Assembly: GCA_052148435.1 (NCBI GenBank)
Contig: JBKQIF010000035.1
Location: 1 to 64,000, forward strand
DNA from: JBEKYD01 sp052148435
GTDB taxonomy: Bacteria > Acidobacteriota > Terriglobia > Bryobacterales > Bryobacteraceae
Direction: 5' to 3'
DNA: 64,000 nucleotides
In this document: positions 59,884-64,000 of the stretch, piece by piece
Layout of the letters: each line of letters opens with the position of its first letter
Position numbering within the stretch: the stretch's first letter is position 1
The notes under the pieces: model-generated
What the model was told of the DNA's origin: nothing
Seen by the model: the letters and a program-made list of their open reading frames with translations, nothing else
Databases searched by the model: none
Position numbers and translations under genes: made by a program

Positions 59884-60229
59884 GGATATCGGTTGGGCCG
59901 ATGATAGCACGTCCGGGAAAGATATTGGGCTTGACCCCGACCCAAGCTCCCCTTATAATCGAGGGGCTTTTCTCACTGGGTGATCGCCGACATATTCGTA
60001 CGCTATTAAGGGGGGCGAGACGAAGTCGGTTAGTCTGTACATTTCTATACCGTCGCGCGCGGCAGTCGCTGTAACTGACAAGTCATGGGCGCGGCTTTCT
60101 TGGTCGAAGCTTTGCCCCGCGGTGGGCAAGTACGGCTCTGTCCATTTTCGCCGCTGCCTCGGTGTATTTCTGACTAACATCGCCTGAGGTTCGCGATGGA
60201 CTACCTCGGGGGAAATAAGGGGGGAATAA
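59884..60229 (+). promoter_or_regulatory. Divergent control region before the 608-aa secreted protein
   Basis: The 346 bp hold no gene. A GGGGGAAATAAGGGGGGAAT stretch before ATG 60230 provides a strong ribosome site. The region must carry the promoters of the divergent M20 operon and of the secreted protein; no palindrome stood out. Confidence 0.35.
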
Positions 60230-62056
60230 ATGCGAATCAGCGTCTTTCTTTGCTTGCTGTGGGCTGTAAGTACCGCTACGGCACAGCCACAAATCAAATG
60301 CAGCACATCGGGTAGCATCACCAATTGCCGCATTGACCAGCCAACCGTGACGCAGCCGAAAACCGAATATCGGACAATCGCGTTTCGGCCGGGGGACAAC
60401 GTCCAGGTACAGGCCGGAGGATGCGTACAGACGGGCGGAAGCGGGAAGACGTGGAAACTCTACGTCGATCCGCAAGGGCCTAATTCGGACCGCCTGTATC
60501 ATGGGCTGATCCTGCTGCCGGGAATTACGGGAGGGAGCTTGGTGCGGATCCAGGGAGTGGTGGGAAAATCGCAGCAGGTTCCCGCGAATATCGACCCATC
60601 GACAGCGTTCCTGGTGTTGGGGTATGAAGACGATAATTACGGCGACAACGGCTACGGAGGCCACGACGACGGCACGGGGGACCAGTGCAAGAATGTCGGT
60701 GCGGCCTGGGTCACGGTGCGGATCGATCATGGCGGGGGTACAGTCACAACGGCGGCGGCGCCATTCGACCTGGTGTGGCAGGCGGTCGATGCGAACGATA
60801 TGCCGCTGAACCCACGCTGGGGCGGGGAGACGGGCAAAGGCGTACACCCGGATCCGAGAATCGTCTGTGCGGGCTTTCCTTATCTGGATCCCTCCGACTC
60901 GAGCAAAGGAGTGGGCCTGGGATCACCGCCGTGCACGACGCAGAGTCCGAGCGTGAATCCGCCGGACGGGTTCAATGCGATTTTGTGCCGGGATAAAGCG
61001 CAGTCAGGGCACCTGGACGGACACCTGAACTGGCTCGCAGCGACGTACGCGGGCACCCTCACATGGATGGACCATAAGGACTGGACGCAGGGGGACGACG
61101 ACGACTACAACTTCTCCCTCACTCCGGACAGCCAGACGGGGCTTACCGCGGTGAGTACGGCGGGTAACCCGGCGGGAACCATCGGCCTGGAGTTCGATTC
61201 GGACGAGACCGTGGATAACATCGATCGCGGGTGGTGGGACCAGTTTCACAAGGCGGTGGACGCCAATGGTGGAAACCCGGGCGGTGCGCCGGGCGGGATG
61301 GTCGACAATCACCGGGCGATCGTGATCGGACTGATGGGTCTGGATTCAGAGCACGGCGGCTACAGCGAACTGCATCCGGTGTATGGGATGGCGATTCTGC
61401 TCAGCGACAGCCCGGCCGAGAGCACATGGGCACTACTGGCGCGCAACTGGGGCGACGAGGGGTTCTGCTCGCAGGACGGCATGAGCCTGCCCACTACCAC
61501 GCTGAGCTTCTTCCTGCCGAAGGCGGGCGCGACCAATGTAAATGCCGACACCAGCGAGCTTTACGCCAACAACAACAATGGCGTGGCGGTGACGGCGCAG
61601 CCAGGAGGGGCGCTGGTGACATTCGATCTCGGACCCTCGGAAACGGGTACGCTGGCGCACGGACAGATCCATTTGTCGTGGACGGTGCCGGCGGGCAGGG
61701 GCCCGGCTACGAATGCGGTCCTGACAGAGCGGGCAAGGACGCCGGCAGCGGCCACGATCGAGCGAGAAACCGACGGTCCTGAAGAAGCGGTGCGGTCGCT
61801 CGTGACAGGACTCCCGGCTGCCAAGCAGACGCAGGTTCTGTCCCAGCTCAAGAAGACTCAGGAGGTGATGAACAGCCAGGCGGTGAAGCGCGTGGCGTCC
61901 GTTGCGGTGACGCGGATGGCGAAACCGCCGGTGCCGCGAAGGGTAGCGGATCCTCGAAAGACGGCGTTGGACCGGCAGCGCGCGCAGGCACTTTGCCAGG
62001 CGTATAACGGGCAGGTTCCGGGCGTGCCGGCAGCGGTCTGCGCAGCCAATCGCTAG
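60230..62056 (+). CDS. Secreted protein of unknown function, 608 aa, possible lectin-like N-domain
   Basis: A signal peptide ('SVFLCLLWAVSTATAQ') is followed by an N-terminal ~110-residue beta-domain with 'AFRPGDNVQVQAGGCVQTGG', 'SGKTWKLYVDPQGPNSDRLY' and 'GLILLPGITGGSLVRIQGVV', reminiscent of the PA-IL-type galactose-binding lectin sandwich. A Gly/Asp-rich segment ('YEDDNYGDNGYGGHDDGTGD') and a central domain ('YAGTLTWMDHKDWTQGDDDD', 'IGLEFDSDETVDNIDRGWWD', 'DSEHGGYSELHPVYGMAILL') follow. The acidic patches could bind calcium. The C-terminal ~130 residues are basic/alanine-rich helices. No catalytic residue set is recognised. Monocistronic. Confidence 0.7.
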   Translation: MRISVFLCLLWAVSTATAQPQIKCSTSGSITNCRIDQPTVTQPKTEYRTIAFRPGDNVQVQAGGCVQTGGSGKTWKLYVDPQGPNSDRLYHGLILLPGITGGSLVRIQGVVGKSQQVPANIDPSTAFLVLGYEDDNYGDNGYGGHDDGTGDQCKNVGAAWVTVRIDHGGGTVTTAAAPFDLVWQAVDANDMPLNPRWGGETGKGVHPDPRIVCAGFPYLDPSDSSKGVGLGSPPCTTQSPSVNPPDGFNAILCRDKAQSGHLDGHLNWLAATYAGTLTWMDHKDWTQGDDDDYNFSLTPDSQTGLTAVSTAGNPAGTIGLEFDSDETVDNIDRGWWDQFHKAVDANGGNPGGAPGGMVDNHRAIVIGLMGLDSEHGGYSELHPVYGMAILLSDSPAESTWALLARNWGDEGFCSQDGMSLPTTTLSFFLPKAGATNVNADTSELYANNNNGVAVTAQPGGALVTFDLGPSETGTLAHGQIHLSWTVPAGRGPATNAVLTERARTPAAATIERETDGPEEAVRSLVTGLPAAKQTQVLSQLKKTQEVMNSQAVKRVASVAVTRMAKPPVPRRVADPRKTALDRQRAQALCQAYNGQVPGVPAAVCAANR

Positions 62057-62142
62057 CGGTACCTGCGGCTGGACCCCCAACGGACTGCGAATCCCGGCGG
62101 GAGCCAGCGTTGTCATCCCACGGAGCGTTTGGCCAAAGGTCT

Positions 62143-63396
62143 CTACCCCCGCGCCAGGGCGTGCACTACTTCCAGCGCTTTGTCCACTTCGGCGGGGCTG
62201 TTGAAGATGTGGGTCGAGTGGCGCACGCCGGGGCCACTCGAGCGGGGGCGGAGGCGGGCCCGGTTCCACATTTCATCCTGGAGTTGGTCGCCGGTGACGC
62301 CATCGACGGCGTAGACGGTGATGCCTGCGCACATGGCGTTGTCTTCGGGCGAGTAAATTTTCACCTTCGTCATTTCGCGCAGTCCGGCGCGCAAGCGGTC
62401 GCCCAGGTACTTGACGCGGGCCAGCACGCGCTCGTGGCCGAGCTCTAGATGAAAGTCGACGGCGGCTTCCGCGCCCACCAGCAGGGACAGGCTGCCGGTG
62501 CCGCGCTGCGAGAGGCGATAGCCGTCGTCGCCGTGGTTGTCCCAATTGGAGCTGGGAAGAGTGGTCCAAACCGCGGGCGCCTTGTCCTGACGCAGGAACA
62601 GGAAGCCGTTGCCGGCCGGCGCCAGAATCCACTTGTGCAGACAGCCGACGTAGGCGTCGCAGCCGATGTCCTTCACGTCCACCGGGATGTGGCCGAATGC
62701 CTGGGCGCCGTCGATGACGGTGAAAATGCCGCGGGAGCGCGCTTCGGCACAGATCTCTTTGACCGGCACGATGGCGCCCGAGCCGGTAATGACGTGGGAA
62801 AGAAACAGCACGCGGGTTCGGGGAGTGAAGGCGGCGATGACCAGCGAGACCAGTTCGCCGGGGGTATGTGCGGGCTTGGGCAGCTTGACGCGGGTGACGG
62901 CGCCGCCGTGGCGCTTGGCCGCGGTGAGCCAGGGCCCTTCGCCGCCGGGGTGTTCCTGGTCGCTCATGACGATTTCGGCTCTCTTTTCGAGCTCGATGCC
63001 GTCGGCCACGTAACTGTTCGAGCAGGTGACATTTTCGGTGAGCGCGACTTCCTTTTCGCCGGCGTTCAGCAAGCCGGCCAGTTTGCCGCGCAGGGAAGCG
63101 GGATCGCCGTAGCCCGCGATCCAGTTGTCGCCGCGATAATCCCAATCGGCGATGTCCACGGCCATTTTGCGGAGATGGTCCACGGTTTTTTCAAACACCA
63201 CGCGCGGCGTGGCGCCGATGGTGCCGTTGTTGAAGAAGACCTTGTCGCGGGCCAGCATGAACTGGCCGCGCACTTTGTCCCAGTAGGCGGCGTCGTCCGG
63301 AGCGGGCAGCGGGCGGGCGAGGGCCGCGCCCCGAAACCAGGATGCGGCCAGAGCGGAAGCGGAGATGGATTCCAGGAATTTGCGGCGATGCGTCAT
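62143..63396 (-). CDS. Exported class V aminotransferase (isopenicillin-N-epimerase-like)
   Basis: ATG 63396 starts a Tat-like leader ('MTHRRKFLESISASALAAS'), then a 417-residue PLP enzyme: 'FFNNGTIGATPRVVFEKTVD', 'ALTENVTCSNSYVADGIELE', 'VLFLSHVITGSGAIVPVKEI', the cofactor aspartate in 'GIFTVIDGAQAFGHIPVDVK' and the Schiff-base lysine in 'YVGCLHKWILAPAGNGFLFL'. This subfamily includes isopenicillin N epimerase and cysteine-desulfurase-like exported proteins of acidobacteria; the reaction is unclear. The longer open frame to 63555 overlaps the divergent M61 gene and was rejected. Confidence 0.85.
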   Translation of the reverse strand: MTHRRKFLESISASALAASWFRGAALARPLPAPDDAAYWDKVRGQFMLARDKVFFNNGTIGATPRVVFEKTVDHLRKMAVDIADWDYRGDNWIAGYGDPASLRGKLAGLLNAGEKEVALTENVTCSNSYVADGIELEKRAEIVMSDQEHPGGEGPWLTAAKRHGGAVTRVKLPKPAHTPGELVSLVIAAFTPRTRVLFLSHVITGSGAIVPVKEICAEARSRGIFTVIDGAQAFGHIPVDVKDIGCDAYVGCLHKWILAPAGNGFLFLRQDKAPAVWTTLPSSNWDNHGDDGYRLSQRGTGSLSLLVGAEAAVDFHLELGHERVLARVKYLGDRLRAGLREMTKVKIYSPEDNAMCAGITVYAVDGVTGDQLQDEMWNRARLRPRSSGPGVRHSTHIFNSPAEVDKALEVVHALARG

Positions 63397-63475
63397 AGAG
63401 GCAAGTATAGACCTGCCGGCTCGACGGGCGGCCGGGGCGATCCGACTGGGGCAAACGACGTTACAATCGAAAAAA

Positions 63476-64000
63476 ATGCGTCGAGCCCTATTGGTTTTGC
63501 TTTTTACCGCGCCTGTTTGGGCGCAAACGCCGATTCGCCTGCGCGTGGACGCCACCGACGCGCCGCGGCGCGTGTTTCACGTCGAGCTTCACTTGCCGGT
63601 CGACGGCGGGCCGACCACCCTGCTCTACCCGCAGTGGATTCCGGGCGACCACGCGCCGGATGGGCCGGTGGTTCAGCTCGCCGGCCTGACCATCCAGGCG
63701 GAGGGCCACAGCGTACCTTGGCGGCGCGATTCCGTCGACATGTACGCCTTCCACGTGGAAGCGCCGCGGGGCGCGGGCGAACTGGATATTACGTTCGATT
63801 TTCTGGCGCCGCCGGAGGGCCAGCTCTCGTCGGGCAGCTCCACCACCACGGAGCTGGCGGTGCTGAACTGGAATCAGTTCGTTCTCTATCCCCAAGGCGC
63901 CGACGCGGATCGTCTTCCCTACCAGGCGACGCTGCGGCTGCCGGAAGGCTGGAAATTCGGCACGGCCCTGCCGGTGCGCCGCCAGAACGGCGGCGAAATT
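63476..64000 (+). CDS. M61-family peptidase, N-terminal part (runs off the window)
   Basis: ATG 63476 opens a signal peptide ('RRALLVLLFTAPVWAQTP') followed by the M61 N-terminal beta-domain: 'FHVELHLPVDGG', 'LYPQWIPGDHAPDGPVVQLA', 'VPWRRDSVDMYAFHVEAPRG' and 'ELDITFDFLAPPEGQ'. M61 (glycyl aminopeptidase family) proteins then carry a HExxH peptidase domain and a PDZ domain, which lie beyond base 64000. 175 codons are visible without a stop. It is transcribed divergently from the class V aminotransferase with about 80 bp between starts. Confidence 0.85.
   Translation, partial: MRRALLVLLFTAPVWAQTPIRLRVDATDAPRRVFHVELHLPVDGGPTTLLYPQWIPGDHAPDGPVVQLAGLTIQAEGHSVPWRRDSVDMYAFHVEAPRGAGELDITFDFLAPPEGQLSSGSSTTTELAVLNWNQFVLYPQGADADRLPYQATLRLPEGWKFGTALPVRRQNGGEI

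Noticed and set aside
1..64000. tRNA and rRNA genes
   Set aside because: No T-loop/acceptor patterns of tRNAs and no rRNA-like sequence were seen on reading the gaps; small ncRNAs cannot be excluded without a covariance search.

Overview
The window is high-GC DNA that looks like a soil acidobacterium of the Bryobacterales / Candidatus Solibacter type. This is inferred from gene content, not from a marker gene. The clues are two secreted proteins with the acidobacterial VWFA-related domain, a PmoA-family (DUF6807-like) protein, the C-terminal stub of a sortilin/BNR-type protein, a RAYT transposase with palindromes, many secreted hydrolases and proteins of unknown function, and short operons separated by long non-coding stretches.

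Layout, 1-27.5 kb: an accessory, metabolically flexible half. It holds the end of an MFS transporter, an ACT-domain protein, a secreted mutarotase-like protein, a membrane TPR protein, a secreted GH42 beta-galactosidase and a malonyl-CoA synthetase-like ligase. A C2-acid cluster follows (class V aminotransferase, OFA-type oxalate/formate-like transporter, FAD/Fe-S 2-hydroxyacid dehydrogenase). Next is a dihydroxyacetone kinase operon, dhaK-dhaL-dhaM, whose DhaM carries EIIA, HPr and a full-length Enzyme I in one chain, then a TPR protein and a secreted amidohydrolase. The gaps contain a GC-rich mosaic intergenic repeat, always in the same orientation, next to decayed genes: a catalase with a frameshift, a VapC stub, a Tat-leader gene with its middle missing, and an IS3-type OrfA stub. 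I see no copy of this repeat after about 27.5 kb.

Layout, 27.5-64 kb: denser and more core-like. It includes PadR and ribbon-helix-helix regulators, a D-serine dehydratase / D-threonine aldolase-type enzyme coupled to a methyltransferase, a VapBC pair, the malic enzyme-phosphotransacetylase fusion MaeB, an LssY_C-domain protein, a sugar isomerase coupled to a YkgJ-type cysteine-cluster protein, a frameshifted RAYT transposase between palindromes, and a 1120-residue secreted protein with a VWFA partner. After these come a HicB-VapB-VapC antitoxin/toxin island, a D-2-hydroxyacid dehydrogenase, a LacI regulator, a nitrilase, the purine operon purQ-purL-purF, a second VWFA protein, a PmoA-family protein, two tandem secreted M20 peptidases, a 608-residue secreted protein of unknown function, a secreted class V aminotransferase, and the start of an M61 peptidase that runs off the window.

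The themes are uptake and oxidation of small carbon compounds (dihydroxyacetone, glycolate/glyoxylate, malonate, malate to acetyl-phosphate), extracellular polymer and peptide breakdown, and de novo purine synthesis. The most unusual structure is the mosaic repeat family and its link to gene decay. The most self-contained system is the one-operon Dha phosphotransferase pathway. All function calls come from reading motifs by eye; no database search was run.
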